A stretch of DNA of 64,000 nucleotides. Source: Gordonia malaquae NBRC 108250. GTDB lineage: Bacteria > Actinomycetota > Actinomycetes > Mycobacteriales > Mycobacteriaceae. Below the pieces are notes generated by a model. The model searched no databases, was not told the DNA's origin, and saw only the letters and a program-made list of their open reading frames with translations. Shown here in pieces: positions 7,989 through 17,520 of this stretch (position 1 is its first letter; each line of letters starts with the position of its first letter). The position numbers and the translations under genes are program-made. The DNA is taken from assembly GCF_000344135.1 (NCBI RefSeq), contig NZ_BAOP01000007.1, forward strand, positions 124,001-188,000, in the 5' to 3' direction.

Positions 7989-10510
7989 TGCCGGGCCTCG
8001 GAGTCGGTTTGACGCGGATCAGGGTGCTGGGCCTGCGTGAGCTGACGTCGCACAGACTCCGGGTGGTCACGTCGCTGCTCGTCGTCACGGTGTCGTCGGC
8101 ACTGCTCGTCGCTGTGCTGTCGGTGTACGGCTCGTTGACCGCGTCGGTACGTGACTTCAACGCAGCGATCGCCGGCGTCGCGACCGTCGAGGTCGCGGGC
8201 ATCACCGATTCGGGTGTGCCCGCGTCGATCGCGGGCGAACTCCGCGCACGCGTTCCGCTGGCGGAAGATGTGGTGCCGATCGTCCGCGGGTCGGTCGTCA
8301 TCGACGACCGACCGACTGTGCTCCTCGGGTCGGACTATCGAGCCTCGATGCTGTCGCCGGAGCTCGGGGCCGCTGCCGAGTCGGACGATTCCGGGTTGAG
8401 CATCGACGACCTCTCCGACGGCATCGTGGTCGGGCCGGCGGTCGGACTGTCCGTGGGGCAGACCCTGGAGGTGGGCGGCGAGAGTCTCACAGTCCGCAGA
8501 GTGCTCGGCGATGAGGCGTCGTCGCTCAACGGAGGCCGATTCGTCTTCGCGTATCTGCCGTTGGCACAACGCCTCTCCGGACTGGTCGACGCCGTCGACT
8601 CTCTGTTGATCGTCCCCGCACAAGGTGCCGACACCGGTGCATTGCGCGAGTCGGTCGAAGAGGTGGTCGGGGATCGGGCGAGCGTCGTCGATCCCGACTT
8701 CCGTGTTCGTCAGGCGGAGGTCGCGAGCTCCGTCGTCCGTGACTCGACGCTCCTCGTGTCGATGGTGTCGTTGGTCATCGCAGCATTCCTGGTGTTCAAC
8801 ACGATGAACATGGCGGTCGCGTCCCGTCGACGCAGTCTCGCGATGATCCGCGCTCTCGGCGGACGACGCCGGCATCTGGCAGGCGATCTACTCGGCGAAT
8901 CCGCGCTCTTCGGTGTCGTCGGAGGCGTTGCGGGCATCCCGATCGGAATCGTCGCCGGCCGTTGGGCACTGGGCCGGGTGCCGGGTGGATCGTCCTCGGT
9001 CGGGATGGACGTCAGTTACACGCTGCCTGCGTTGGTTCCCGTGGCGGGGATCGGCGCTGCAGTTCTCGCCTGTGTCGGGGCGACGGCGCTCGCAGCGAAG
9101 GCAGTCTTCTCGGTGACACCGGTGGAAGCGATGGCTCCGGGGCAGGTGACCGAGGCTGCGGGCATGTCGCGACGGCTTCTGTGGGCGTCGGGCGTGGTCG
9201 GTGTGATCGGCATCGCGGGGGCGTGGCTCATCGTCGAGATCGTCGACGGGCGTGCCGCGATTCTCGCGGGAGCGGTCTACGCCGTCGGCGGGCTGGTCCT
9301 GTGCTTCGCCCTCAGCCCACTGCTGGTGGCCGGAGTGCGAGCGGTGGCCGCCCGATTCGCCGGGCCGGGAAGGCTCGCCGCGGTGAACTCCGAACGTGCA
9401 CCGCGGCGAGTGTGGGCGACGGTGATGACCGTCGCCGTCGCAGTGTCGGTCGGCATCGGGATATCGGGTGCCCTGAACAACCTCGTCGGGTCGTTGTCGT
9501 CGTCGTTGGACGGGTTGAGTGAACCAGACCTCTACGTGTCGTCGCAGGATGCAGAGTCGATTCCGACCGGGCCGATACTCGACCCGGCGGTCCGGCGTGC
9601 AGTCGCGGCGACACCGGGCTTGAAGCAGGTGGTCGGCGGACAATGGGCGAATGTGAACCTCGGAGACGCTCGGATCGTCCTGCAGGGACTCGAGCGGGGA
9701 GCGGCGGCTCCGTTCCTGCGGAAGGCGTCGCCGGAGGCGGCGGACGAGGTCCTGAACGGTCGGGGAATCCTGTTGTCGCGCACGTTGGCCCGCACACTCG
9801 ACGCCGAAGTCGGCGACGAGCTCACGGTGGCCACGCCCACCGGACCCCGGCGGCTGCGAGTCCTCGAGACGGTGAACTACGTGTCGATGGACTCCGGGGT
9901 GGCTGCCGTGTCCATCAACCTGTTGCACACGTGGTTCAACCGCCCGGGCGACACCTATCTCCAGGTGATGCTCGACGACGGCGCCGATCACGACGCGGTG
10001 CGTCGTGCGGTCACCGCGGTCGCCGATGCGCATCCCGGAGTCGGAGGCTCGCCGGTGAACGTCTACACCGGGGCGGAGGGGTTGGCCGCCGCGCAGCGCA
10101 CCGCGGAGCAGTCGGGTGGGTTCACCGTCGCGATCCAGTGGATCGTGTCAGGGGCCGCGGCGATCGCCCTTCTCAACACGCTCCTGTTGTCGGTGCTGGA
10201 ACGACGCCGAGAGATCGGCGTGTTGCGGTCGATGGGCGCCTCTCGCCGATTCGTCTTCCGCATGGTGCTCGCCGAAGCGGGCGCCATCGCAGTGATCGGA
10301 GCGGTGACCGGTGTGGTCATGGGTACCGGACTGCACGTCCTCGCGGATGCGATCCTCACCGAGACGACGTCCATCGACATCGTCTACAGCCCACTCTGGT
10401 CGTCGAGCTGGTACGTCGCAGTGTCGGCTGCCCTCTGCCTTCTCGGCGCCGTCGTCCCCGCGGTCCGGGCGTCGCGTCAGAACATCAGCGAATCGATCAC
10501 TTCCGAGTAG
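7988..10510 (+). CDS. ABC transporter permease with two FtsX domains
   Basis: An 840-residue permease partner of the preceding ATPase. It has an N-terminal helix ([19 protein letters not shown]), a first extracytoplasmic MacB-PCD-like region (about residues 60-250), a first FtsX three-helix block (about 255-400), extra helices (about 400-480), a second extracytoplasmic region and a second FtsX block at the C-terminus. Each block contains the [14 protein letters not shown]-type cytoplasmic loop ([13 protein letters not shown] and [13 protein letters not shown]). This duplicated layout is common for actinobacterial lipoprotein or lipid-handling exporters. No adjacent periplasmic adaptor is present. 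Substrate not predictable. Last gene of the DUF4229-cds1-ABC run. Confidence 0.9.
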   Translation: MPGLGVGLTRIRVLGLRELTSHRLRVVTSLLVVTVSSALLVAVLSVYGSLTASVRDFNAAIAGVATVEVAGITDSGVPASIAGELRARVPLAEDVVPIVRGSVVIDDRPTVLLGSDYRASMLSPELGAAAESDDSGLSIDDLSDGIVVGPAVGLSVGQTLEVGGESLTVRRVLGDEASSLNGGRFVFAYLPLAQRLSGLVDAVDSLLIVPAQGADTGALRESVEEVVGDRASVVDPDFRVRQAEVASSVVRDSTLLVSMVSLVIAAFLVFNTMNMAVASRRRSLAMIRALGGRRRHLAGDLLGESALFGVVGGVAGIPIGIVAGRWALGRVPGGSSSVGMDVSYTLPALVPVAGIGAAVLACVGATALAAKAVFSVTPVEAMAPGQVTEAAGMSRRLLWASGVVGVIGIAGAWLIVEIVDGRAAILAGAVYAVGGLVLCFALSPLLVAGVRAVAARFAGPGRLAAVNSERAPRRVWATVMTVAVAVSVGIGISGALNNLVGSLSSSLDGLSEPDLYVSSQDAESIPTGPILDPAVRRAVAATPGLKQVVGGQWANVNLGDARIVLQGLERGAAAPFLRKASPEAADEVLNGRGILLSRTLARTLDAEVGDELTVATPTGPRRLRVLETVNYVSMDSGVAAVSINLLHTWFNRPGDTYLQVMLDDGADHDAVRRAVTAVADAHPGVGGSPVNVYTGAEGLAAAQRTAEQSGGFTVAIQWIVSGAAAIALLNTLLLSVLERRREIGVLRSMGASRRFVFRMVLAEAGAIAVIGAVTGVVMGTGLHVLADAILTETTSIDIVYSPLWSSSWYVAVSAALCLLGAVVPAVRASRQNISESITSE

Positions 10511-10537
10511 TTCCATCAACTTGGTCGTCAATAAATA

Positions 10538-10567
10538 TTGACAACGGCTTCGTTGTCAACATAACCT
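10538..10567 (+). promoter_or_regulatory. Promoter with overlapping palindromic operator for the HTH/Clp_N pair
   Basis: TTGACA (10538-10543) serves as a -35 and TAACCT (10562-10567) as a -10, 18 nt apart. A perfect 9-bp inverted repeat, TTGACAACG and CGTTGTCAA with a GCTT spacer (10538-10559), covers the -35 and spacer. A repressor bound there would block RNA polymerase. The HTH gene directly downstream is the obvious candidate (autoregulation, inference). Confidence 0.75.
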
Positions 10568-10573
10568 GACACC

Positions 10574-10840
10574 ATGCACGACGAAGAGATGCCGACCGAC
10601 ACCGACTCGATGACGGGAACCGCAGCGAGCTCCGACCCTGCAGTCGGACTGGGGACAGTCCGGGCGCTGAGGACTCTCGCGGACCGCCTCGAAGACGTTC
10701 ACGTCGCCTCCGCCCGAGCCGCGGGCTGGAGCTGGCAGGCGATCGCGGACGTCCTACAGGTCAGCCGGCAGGCCGTGCACCAGAAGCACTCGTATCGAGA
10801 GGCTGCACCAGCAGCTGGAAAGGACGGCAACGATGTTTGA
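10574..10840 (+). CDS. Small helix-turn-helix regulator
   Basis: An 88-residue protein with a single helix-turn-helix in WSWQAIADVLQVSRQAVHQK (residues 48-67), the kind found in short DNA-binding partners of Clp_N-domain proteins in actinobacteria. The first 25 residues are acidic and probably disordered. The start ATG lies 6 nt after a TAACCT -10, so the transcript is probably leaderless. The last 8 bases overlap the start of the Clp_N gene, coupling the two. The palindrome over its own promoter suggests autoregulation. The signal it senses is unknown. Confidence 0.75.
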   Translation: MHDEEMPTDTDSMTGTAASSDPAVGLGTVRALRTLADRLEDVHVASARAAGWSWQAIADVLQVSRQAVHQKHSYREAAPAAGKDGNDV

Positions 10841-11591
10841 CCGTTTCTCGCGGGAAGACCGCACACTGTTCATGTTCGCCACGCAGGAGGCCCGCGACCT
10901 GGGCCACCCGTCGTTCGGCAACGACCATCTGATCCTCGGGATGCTCTGCAACGCGCGGAGCCCCATTTTCACCCTGCTCGGGGAGCGGGGTCTCACCCTC
11001 GACGCTGCGCGCGGCGTCGTACGTGAGTTCCACCAGTCCGACAAGCCGACCGCAGAGTCGGACGAGAAGAACCGATACGACGAGGACCGAGACGCCCTCG
11101 CCAGCATCGGCATCGATCTGGACCGCGTGCGCGCCGCGGTCCGGGACAAGTTCGGCGACGATCTCGCGGACGGTTGGGGCGAACGCCGCGGCCGTGGTCG
11201 CGGTGCCCGTCGTGGCGACGGATGCGACGACCGTCGCGGTCACCACCGTCCGCACGGCCGTGGGCCGGGATTCGGTGGACCGTTCGGCGGACCGGGTGGA
11301 CCCGGTGGGCCGGGCTGGGACGGCGAAGGTCCGTGGGAGGGCGGTCGCGGTCGTCGTGGTCCCCGTGGGAGAGGCCGTGCACGCATGAACGGCCCGGTCC
11401 GGGACGCCATGCACTCCGCTGTCACTCTGGCGAGGGCTCGTGGCGACCGCAGCATCGGCGCCGAGCATCTGCTCCTCGGGATTCTCGACGCAGGTGATCC
11501 CGCATCGCGTGCGGTGATCGAATCGGTGACCGACGTCGACAGCCTGCGCGGTGCGGTGACGGAACTCCTCGACAGCCGCGCGGCTGTCTGA
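10833..11591 (+). CDS. Clp_N (ClpC/ClpA N-terminal repeat) domain protein with Arg/Gly-rich linker
   Basis: A 252-residue protein with no ATPase domain. Two Clp_N-like repeats are visible: residues about 1-75 (RFSREDRTLFMFATQEARDL then HLILGML) and about 185-250 (AMHSAVTLARARGDRSIGAEHLLLGIL). Between them lies a low-complexity stretch (about residues 112-182) rich in Arg, Gly and Pro, including RGRGRG and GGPGGPGGPG. Clp_N domains bind adaptors or damaged proteins, so this may be a stand-alone adaptor or sensor for Clp proteolysis (inference). It overlaps the upstream HTH gene by 8 bases; together they form a small regulated module. Strong terminator hairpin follows. Confidence 0.8.
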   Translation: MFDRFSREDRTLFMFATQEARDLGHPSFGNDHLILGMLCNARSPIFTLLGERGLTLDAARGVVREFHQSDKPTAESDEKNRYDEDRDALASIGIDLDRVRAAVRDKFGDDLADGWGERRGRGRGARRGDGCDDRRGHHRPHGRGPGFGGPFGGPGGPGGPGWDGEGPWEGGRGRRGPRGRGRARMNGPVRDAMHSAVTLARARGDRSIGAEHLLLGILDAGDPASRAVIESVTDVDSLRGAVTELLDSRAAV

Positions 11592-11612
11592 CGCGTTCCC
11601 AGGATTCGTCTG

Positions 11613-11655
11613 ACCATCGAGGTCCGCGGACACTGTGTCTGCGGACCTCGATGGT
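11613..11655. terminator. Hairpin between convergent genes
   Basis: ACCATCGAGGTCCGC pairs perfectly with GCGGACCTCGATGGT, with a further short inner pairing of GACAC with TGTC. It lies between the Clp_N gene and convergent menA, so it probably terminates transcription from both sides even though no T-tract is present. Confidence 0.7.
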
Positions 11656-11665
11656 CGTACCGATC

Positions 11666-12547
11666 TCAGGAGAAGGCAAGCGCCAATCCGGTCGCGACCG
11701 ACCACGCGAGCATCGCCAGGCCCGTCGTCGCGAGTGACGGGATCAGGTCGCGGCCTTTGGCTCCCGATGCGACCGGACGCAACGCGACCGCGGCCAGCGG
11801 TGCTGCGATCAGGCCGGCGAGTGCGGCCGTCGTCACCGGAAGCAGAACGATCGTCGCGATGAACGGCACGGCGATCAGAAAGACGAAGAGGCCGCGGGTG
11901 CCGCGGTCGCCGAGCCGGACAGCGAGGGTGACCTTCCCCGACTCGGTGTCGGTCGGGATGTCGCGGAGGTTGTTCGCGACGAGGACTGCGCTGGAGAACG
12001 ATCCGACGGCAACAGCGGCGACTCCGCCGACCCAGTCGATCCGACCGATTGTTACGAACTGAGTTCCCAAGACGGCGACGAGCCCGAAGAACACGAACAC
12101 CGCGATCTCGCCGAAGCCGAGGTAGCCGTACGGCTTCTTTCCTCCGGTGTAGAACCACGCGCCAGCGATGCAAACGACGCCGATGGCGATCAACCACCAC
12201 GCGGTGGTCGCCGCGAGGACCAGACCGCACACCGCGCCGATCCCGAAACACGTGAAGGCGGCGGCTTTCACCGCTGACGGCGACGCCGCCTTCGACCCGA
12301 CCAGGCGCATCGGGCCGACCCGATCGTCATCGGTGCCGCGGATGCCGTCCGAGTAGTCGTTGGCGAAATTGACGCCGATGATCAGCGCCAACGACACGAC
12401 GAGGGCGAGGCCGGCCTTCCACCACACGACGTCGCCGATCCGCGCCGCCGCGCCGACGCCTGCCACCACCGGAGCGATCGCATTCGGAAGCGTCCGCGGT
12501 CGTGCGCCCTGGATCCATTCGTTGACCGTTGCCACGGGATCAAGCAT
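11666..12547 (-). CDS. menA: 1,4-dihydroxy-2-naphthoate polyprenyltransferase MenA
   Basis: Integral membrane UbiA-family prenyltransferase that joins the polyprenyl tail to 1,4-dihydroxy-2-naphthoate to give demethylmenaquinone. The 293-residue form begins [20 protein letters not shown] and matches the length and sequence of M. tuberculosis MenA (Rv0534c). The first Asp-rich motif is [14 protein letters not shown] (near residue 70), the second [14 protein letters not shown] (near 185). About eight to nine helices are visible. The start is uncertain: no clear ribosome-binding site precedes 12547, and the frame stays open to 12658. Divergent from the PE-PPE gene and convergent with the Clp_N gene. 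Confidence 0.95.
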   Translation of the reverse strand: MLDPVATVNEWIQGARPRTLPNAIAPVVAGVGAAARIGDVVWWKAGLALVVSLALIIGVNFANDYSDGIRGTDDDRVGPMRLVGSKAASPSAVKAAAFTCFGIGAVCGLVLAATTAWWLIAIGVVCIAGAWFYTGGKKPYGYLGFGEIAVFVFFGLVAVLGTQFVTIGRIDWVGGVAAVAVGSFSSAVLVANNLRDIPTDTESGKVTLAVRLGDRGTRGLFVFLIAVPFIATIVLLPVTTAALAGLIAAPLAAVALRPVASGAKGRDLIPSLATTGLAMLAWSVATGLALAFS

Positions 12548-12661
12548 GTCACGGGCGGCTCGCCCGGCCGGAGCCCGGCCGTTCCCTCGTTCCATCCGCA
12601 TCCGCCCCGCAAGTGCGCTGGAAGGTAGCCCGATCGGCTGAATCCGGCACACTTCCACCGT

Positions 12662-14041
12662 TTGGTGGACGCATTCGTGCCGACGAAGTGGTCTGATCGC
12701 TTGGTGAGACTCAGGGGGAAGGTCGCCATCACGACCATGGCCGGAATCGTCGCCGCCGGTGTGCCCGCGCAGGCACTGGCTGCGACCATGCCGTCGATCG
12801 ACTCAGGCGTCGCCGTCGACGGACCGACGATCGGGGACCACCACGACGTGCTCGGCACGTGGGTGCCGTCGGACCTGCTCGGCGACGCCTTCGTCGTCGT
12901 CACGCCGGGAACGGACGATGACGGGGTGTTCCCCCGGAACAACGGGCTGGTCGGCGACAGGCAGAGCAAGATCGTTCAGTACCCGCAGTCGTTTGGGCCG
13001 TTCATCGGCGGTAGGTCCGGCCACCTGGTGCCGTTCTTCGCGCCGAGCTACGACGAGTCGCGCGACATAGCTGTCGACCGGAACCTGCAGATCATGGAGG
13101 CCTTCCAGAACGCCGACCGGGTGGTCGTGTTCACCGGCTTCTCGCAGGGCGCCGAAGCGCTGGGCAATGCGGCGGAGATCGCGGCCGATCGGGGACTGCC
13201 AGGTGAGAACACCCTGGTTCTGTTGATGTCCGACCCGCGATCACCCTGGGGCATCAAGTCAGGACTGCAGGACCTCCCGTTCAGCGCGCCGGTGATGGCG
13301 TTCCTCGGGGCTGAGAGCAACGGCGCACGCGATCCGGGGAGGACCGGAGACACGAAGGTCGTGCAGGTCGTCGTCAAGGGCGATCCGGTCGCGGGCTGGC
13401 AGTGGGACCCCGTTCGCCCGGTGTCGTCGTTGCTGGTGAACGGCGCAGGCTTTCTTGTGATCCATGCGGGAACGGGCAAGTACTCGTACGCGCACCTGGA
13501 GAACCTCGACCACGAGGCGACCTACTACAGCAAGAACGGCAACACCACGTACGAGGTGTACGACACCTACCACCCGTTCGCACTGCTCCAGTACACGATC
13601 GCCGACGCCATGGGTATCGAGGTCAGTGACGCCACCATGCGCGAATGGGACCGGCAGGCGGAGAGCTTCTACCCGACGCAGGACCTCACTCCCGAGACCG
13701 CGGACCCGAATGCCCCGATGGTTCGAGACATTCCACAGGGGCGGCATCGGCTCCTCGACGACAGCGGGCAATGGGCTGCTCCGGACGCCGGAAACGCCCG
13801 ACATCGTGCGCCCGCACATGCGGCGCCGGACGACTCTGTCGAGGTGAGCACAGTCGTCAGTGGCGACGATTCCGGCGAAGGTGAGAACGACGCCGGCTCC
13901 AGTGACGTCGCCCCGGTGGACACTGCCACGGTGGACGAAGCAGTTCCCGAGGATTCGGCTGACGTCGCTGATCAGGCACCGGTCGATGCTCCGGCAGACG
14001 TTCCCCAGGACGACGAGGGCTCGGCTTCGGCCGATCAGTGA
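12662..14041 (+). CDS. Secreted PE-PPE-domain serine hydrolase
   Basis: A protein of up to 459 residues with an N-terminal signal peptide (basic RLVRLRGK, hydrophobic [10 protein letters not shown], cleavage after AQALAA) and an alpha/beta-hydrolase core of the PE-PPE family. The nucleophile elbow is [13 protein letters not shown] (GFSQG). Histidine candidates lie in the region with [15 protein letters not shown]. The C-terminal 90 residues are acidic and Pro/Asp/Val-rich, probably disordered or wall-associated. In mycobacteria this domain is a cutinase-like esterase/acyltransferase. Start uncertain: TTG 12662 gives the longest form; GTG at 12665, 12677 or 12704 are possible, and 12704 leaves an ideal signal peptide. 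Confidence 0.8.
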   Translation: MVDAFVPTKWSDRLVRLRGKVAITTMAGIVAAGVPAQALAATMPSIDSGVAVDGPTIGDHHDVLGTWVPSDLLGDAFVVVTPGTDDDGVFPRNNGLVGDRQSKIVQYPQSFGPFIGGRSGHLVPFFAPSYDESRDIAVDRNLQIMEAFQNADRVVVFTGFSQGAEALGNAAEIAADRGLPGENTLVLLMSDPRSPWGIKSGLQDLPFSAPVMAFLGAESNGARDPGRTGDTKVVQVVVKGDPVAGWQWDPVRPVSSLLVNGAGFLVIHAGTGKYSYAHLENLDHEATYYSKNGNTTYEVYDTYHPFALLQYTIADAMGIEVSDATMREWDRQAESFYPTQDLTPETADPNAPMVRDIPQGRHRLLDDSGQWAAPDAGNARHRAPAHAAPDDSVEVSTVVSGDDSGEGENDAGSSDVAPVDTATVDEAVPEDSADVADQAPVDAPADVPQDDEGSASADQ

Positions 14042-14054
14042 CGGTGCCGCGAGA

Positions 14055-15227
14055 TCAGCGGGTTCTCCGTCCGAACCGATCGCGCAGTGCCGCACGGTCG
14101 ACTTTCCCCGGACCGCGAAGAGGCAGCGCATCGACCACGACCACCTCGCGCGGCGCGGCGTAGCGGTCGAGGCGTTCGACGACGATCCCCTTGATCTCGT
14201 CGGCACTCGGAGCGTCGTGTCCGGCCGCGGGTACGACGACAGCGACGATGCGTTCGCCGAGCCGCTCATCGGGCACCCCAACGACGGCGCAGTCGGCGAC
14301 AGCGTCGAGTTCGACGATCACCGCCTCGACGACCTGCGGGACCACGGTGAGTCCGCCCGTCGAGATGGCCTCGTCAGCGCGGCCGACGATATGCAGCACA
14401 CCGTCGGTCACGACACCGAGGTCGTCGGTCCGGAACCATCCGGGCTCGACGAATGCGGGGTGCTCGGGGAGGTTTCGGTAGCCGAGTGCGACGGTCGCTC
14501 CGCCGAGGACGACCCGTCCGACACCGTCCGGGTCGGGGTCGTCGATGCGGATCGTGGTGCCGGTGAGGGGGACGCCGTTGTAGACGCACCCACCTGCGGT
14601 CTCGCTCATTCCGTAGGTGGTGACGATCTGCAGTCCGGCGTCGCGCGCCGACTCCTGCAGCGAGGGGGGAGTGGCGGCTCCGCCGACGAGAATCGCGTCG
14701 AAGGCCCGCATCGCGGCGGTTGCGGCGGAGTCGGCGAGGACTTTGCGCAACTGAACCGGCACCAGCGAGGTGTAGCGGCGCGGTCCGGTGAGCGCGTCGA
14801 CGGCGGCGGGGAGGACCGAGACGTCGAATCCGTCGGTCAGATCGAGGATCATTGGGTCGAAGCCCGCGGCGAGTGATCGGAGCATCACCTGCAGGCCGGC
14901 GATGTGGTGCGGCGGCAGCGTCTGCAGCCACACTCCCGGCCCGCCGAGAGCCTCGGCGGTGGCTTGTGCGGATGCGCGCAGCGTGTCGCGGGTGTGCACG
15001 GCGCCTTTGGGAACACCGGTGGTGCCCGATGTCGACACGACGAGGCAGCACCTGTCGTCGACCGGCTCGCCGACGCCGAGGTGAGCGCGGAGCCGTGACG
15101 ACTCGTTCGAGTCGAGGTCGGGCAACGGCAGATACGCGGCGTCGCCGGCGAGCAGAGCTGACAAATCCCGCCGGGCGTGAAGCACGGCGGGATTCGAGGG
15201 AAGAACCAGCGGTTCGAGGAGTCTCAG
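14055..15227 (-). CDS. menE: o-Succinylbenzoate-CoA ligase MenE
   Basis: ANL-superfamily enzyme that activates o-succinylbenzoate with ATP and CoA in menaquinone synthesis. AMP-binding motif STSGTTGVPKGAVH, adenine motif TTYGMSETAGGCVYNG, GWFRTDDLG, hinge GRADEAISTGG and C-terminal catalytic lysine in LRGPGKVDR. The first start codon offered by ATG/GTG/TTG rules is a GTG at 15185, but it would remove about 14 residues (RLLEPLVLPSNPA) that look like the family's N-terminus. A CTG at 15227 overlaps the upstream stop (CTGA) and has GGAGGA 6 nt before it; I take it as the likely start (390 residues). Gene order with DUF3349 matches M. tuberculosis Rv0542c-Rv0543c. Confidence 0.93.
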   Translation of the reverse strand: MRLLEPLVLPSNPAVLHARRDLSALLAGDAAYLPLPDLDSNESSRLRAHLGVGEPVDDRCCLVVSTSGTTGVPKGAVHTRDTLRASAQATAEALGGPGVWLQTLPPHHIAGLQVMLRSLAAGFDPMILDLTDGFDVSVLPAAVDALTGPRRYTSLVPVQLRKVLADSAATAAMRAFDAILVGGAATPPSLQESARDAGLQIVTTYGMSETAGGCVYNGVPLTGTTIRIDDPDPDGVGRVVLGGATVALGYRNLPEHPAFVEPGWFRTDDLGVVTDGVLHIVGRADEAISTGGLTVVPQVVEAVIVELDAVADCAVVGVPDERLGERIVAVVVPAAGHDAPSADEIKGIVVERLDRYAAPREVVVVDALPLRGPGKVDRAALRDRFGRRTR

Positions 15228-15556
15228 GGCTGGTCCTCCGGAGTGTCATTCGATGAGAACGGGTCGTCGTCGAACGGCCAGCCCGCCGCTTCGAGTGTGG
15301 TGCGGACCCGAGCGACGTCTTCGTCTCGCGGGAGTTCGTCGGTGACCTTGGAGATCTCGACTCCGACGTCGACACGGTTGATCGTCTCGACCTCGCTGTC
15401 GGCGATCATGTCGATCGCCACCTGCCGGATCTCCTCCTCGCTCAACTGACGACGCAGCAGCGCGAAGAGTGGAACGTAATCGCTCTGCGGCACGCCTTCC
15501 GGGTACCCGGCGCGCAGCCAGGTCCGGATCGTGGAGAGAAACGAATGGCGTTCCAT
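15224..15556 (-). CDS. DUF3349 protein (Rv0543c-like)
   Basis: A 110-residue all-alpha protein of the DUF3349 family, known structurally from mycobacteria but without assigned function. The family core is STIRTWLRAGYPEGVPQSDY followed by LFALLRRQLSEEEI and a C-terminal ARVRTTLEAAGWPFDD. The start ATG at 15556 begins at the family core; the open frame extends upstream without homology. The end is acidic. It overlaps the menE start and follows a paralog by 8 bases, so the two DUF3349 genes and menE are co-transcribed. Confidence 0.85.
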   Translation of the reverse strand: MERHSFLSTIRTWLRAGYPEGVPQSDYVPLFALLRRQLSEEEIRQVAIDMIADSEVETINRVDVGVEISKVTDELPRDEDVARVRTTLEAAGWPFDDDPFSSNDTPEDQP

Positions 15557-15564
15557 GGCGACGA

Positions 15565-15876
15565 TTATTCGCTTGCCGGAACGGAGACGGCGAGCGGCCA
15601 CCCGGCCGCGGCCAGACGGGCCGAGACCTGACGCAGCTCTTCCGCGGACGGCGCCTGCTCGGTGACGGCGTGGATCGCATCCTTGATGCGTTCCGGGGTG
15701 GCCGGGCTCTCGGCGCCGTGTTCGAGGGCGAGCTTGAGCACGATGTCGGTGATCTCCGACTCGGTCAAGACCGGCGTGAGCAGGGCGAGGAGGGGTGGGT
15801 AGTCGGCAGCGGGAACTCCGTCGGGGTAGCCCGCGCGGATCCAGTTGACGACGTTCTCGAACAGTGTGGGTGCCAT
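15565..15876 (-). CDS. DUF3349 protein, second copy
   Basis: A 103-residue paralog of the next gene downstream, with the same pattern: NWIRAGYPDGVPAADYPPL, LALLTPVLTESEI and SARLAAAGWPL. The two differ enough to be an old tandem duplication. Predicted cytoplasmic and helical. It lies 12 bases after a small membrane protein gene, within a likely pitA-DUF-DUF3349-DUF3349-menE transcript on the minus strand. Confidence 0.83.
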   Translation of the reverse strand: MAPTLFENVVNWIRAGYPDGVPAADYPPLLALLTPVLTESEITDIVLKLALEHGAESPATPERIKDAIHAVTEQAPSAEELRQVSARLAAAGWPLAVSVPASE

Positions 15877-15888
15877 GGTGGTGTCAGC

Positions 15889-16161
15889 TCACTTCTTGTA
15901 CGCGAAGTCGGGGAAGATCTTGAGGTCGAAGTAGTAGTTCAGCGTCTGGCGGGTGATCCACAGGATGCCGACGACGATGACGATGGCCGTCAGGCCGATC
16001 AGGATGTAGCCGAGGTACTTCAGGGCCGGGTTCGCCGGTCGCTCGAGAGTCCCGTCTCCGGCGGCTTCGGCGCGCATGCCGAGTGCGAACAGGGCCGGGA
16101 GGCCTGCGCCGAGGATGAGTCCGACGGCGAGGACCTTGGTGATGGAGGAGATGATGTCCAT
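15889..16161 (-). CDS. Small two-helix membrane protein beside pitA
   Basis: A 90-residue protein with two transmembrane segments (about residues 5-28 and 47-70), a short loop rich in Glu and Ala between them, and a tail ending DFAYKK. It corresponds in position to M. tuberculosis Rv0544c, between DUF3349 and pitA. Function unknown; its fixed place next to the transporter suggests an accessory subunit (inference). It lies 32 bases downstream of pitA. Confidence 0.8.
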   Translation of the reverse strand: MDIISSITKVLAVGLILGAGLPALFALGMRAEAAGDGTLERPANPALKYLGYILIGLTAIVIVVGILWITRQTLNYYFDLKIFPDFAYKK

Positions 16162-16193
16162 GAGGTGCAGCCTTTTCTAGACTTCTGGGCCGC

Positions 16194-17423
16194 TCAGGCC
16201 TGGTTGGTGGTCGTCGGAGCGTCGTCCGCAGAAGGAACCGGAGAGTTGGTCTCCGTATCCCACTCGGCGTTGACGTTGCTGTGGTCCACCTTCTGCTGCT
16301 GTGCGCGCCAGTACATGTAGCCCGAGAGCGCTGCGAGGATCAGGAAGATGACGATCGCGCCCGGTGCGCCGCCGATGAGGTGGGCGATCCAGAAGCAGAT
16401 CGCGCCGACGAGTGCTGCGGCGGGAAGGGTGGTGACCCAGGCGACGGCCATGCGGCCTGCGACGCCCCATCGGACTTCGGCGCCCTTCTTGCCCAGGCCC
16501 GAACCGAGGATCGAGCCGGTGGCGACGTGGGTGGTCGACAGGGCCATGCCGGCAGCCGAGCTGGTCAGGATGATCGCGGCTGACGAGGCCTCGGCGGCCA
16601 TGCCCTGAGGCGCCTTGATCTCGACGAGGCCCTTGCCGAGGGTGCGGATGATTCGCCAGCCGCCGAGCCAGGTGCCGAGTGCGATGGCCGAGGCGCAGGT
16701 GACGACGACCCAGATCGGGAGTCCGTGCGAGACCGACGCGGCGTCGAGGTGGCCGGTGGCGATGAGCGCGAGGGCGATGACACCCATCGTCTTCTGTGCG
16801 TCACCGGTGCCGTGTGCGAGGGACACCAGCGATGCGGATGCGACCTGGCCGCGACGGAAGCCCGTCTCCTTCTTGGCTTCAGACATTCCGTTGGTGATCG
16901 CGTAGATGAGGAGCGTGCCGACCGCGGCGACGACGCAGGCGATCAGAGGCGCGAACAGTGCCGGGACGATGATCTTGCCCAGGATGCCGTGCCAGTTGAT
17001 TCCGGTGGTGCCCAGTGCTGCGAGACCCGAACCGATCAGACCGCCGAACAGTGCGTGGGACGAACTGGACGGAAGGCCGAACAGCCATGTGAAGAGGTTC
17101 CAGAGGATGGCGCCGATGAGGCCTGCGAAGATGATGATCAACGCTTTGTTGGCGTCGAGCCCTTCGATGAGGGCGCCCTTCGCGTCACCGGACGTCGTCT
17201 GGATCTTGAGGACGTCCTTCGTGATGGTCGCCGCCACCTCGACGGAGAGGAACGCTCCGACGAGGTTCAGGATCGCCGAGAGGCCGACGGCCACCTTCGG
17301 CTTGAGTGCGCCGGTTGCGATGGACGTTGCCATGGCATTGCCGGTGTCGTGGAAGCCGTTGGTGAAGTCGAAGCCCAGGGCTGTGACGATCAACAGCACA
17401 AGAATGATCATCTCTGCGGTCAT
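16194..17423 (-). CDS. pitA: Low-affinity inorganic phosphate transporter PitA
   Basis: A 409-residue PiT-family symporter (PF01384). The two conserved repeats are visible: FDFTNGFHDTGNAMATSIAT near the N-terminus and the inverted counterpart AHGTGDAQKTMGVIALAL in the second half, plus GLPSSSSHALFGG. About ten helices. The C-terminal 30 residues are a soluble tail rich in Asn, Asp and Thr. Two closely spaced ATGs exist (17429, 17423); 17423 is preferred because a CATAGT -10 hexamer (17431-17436) ends 7 nt before it. The intergenic region further upstream carries a PHO-box-like array, so phosphate control is plausible. Confidence 0.94.
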   Translation of the reverse strand: MTAEMIILVLLIVTALGFDFTNGFHDTGNAMATSIATGALKPKVAVGLSAILNLVGAFLSVEVAATITKDVLKIQTTSGDAKGALIEGLDANKALIIIFAGLIGAILWNLFTWLFGLPSSSSHALFGGLIGSGLAALGTTGINWHGILGKIIVPALFAPLIACVVAAVGTLLIYAITNGMSEAKKETGFRRGQVASASLVSLAHGTGDAQKTMGVIALALIATGHLDAASVSHGLPIWVVVTCASAIALGTWLGGWRIIRTLGKGLVEIKAPQGMAAEASSAAIILTSSAAGMALSTTHVATGSILGSGLGKKGAEVRWGVAGRMAVAWVTTLPAAALVGAICFWIAHLIGGAPGAIVIFLILAALSGYMYWRAQQQKVDHSNVNAEWDTETNSPVPSADDAPTTTNQA

Positions 17424-17520
17424 GGGCATAACTATGGGCGACGAACGGTACACCCCGTCAACTCGCAGCAACCCGATTTGTGGCGTCTGACCTGGGGGTT
17501 TCCGAAAATCATCAGCCTAT

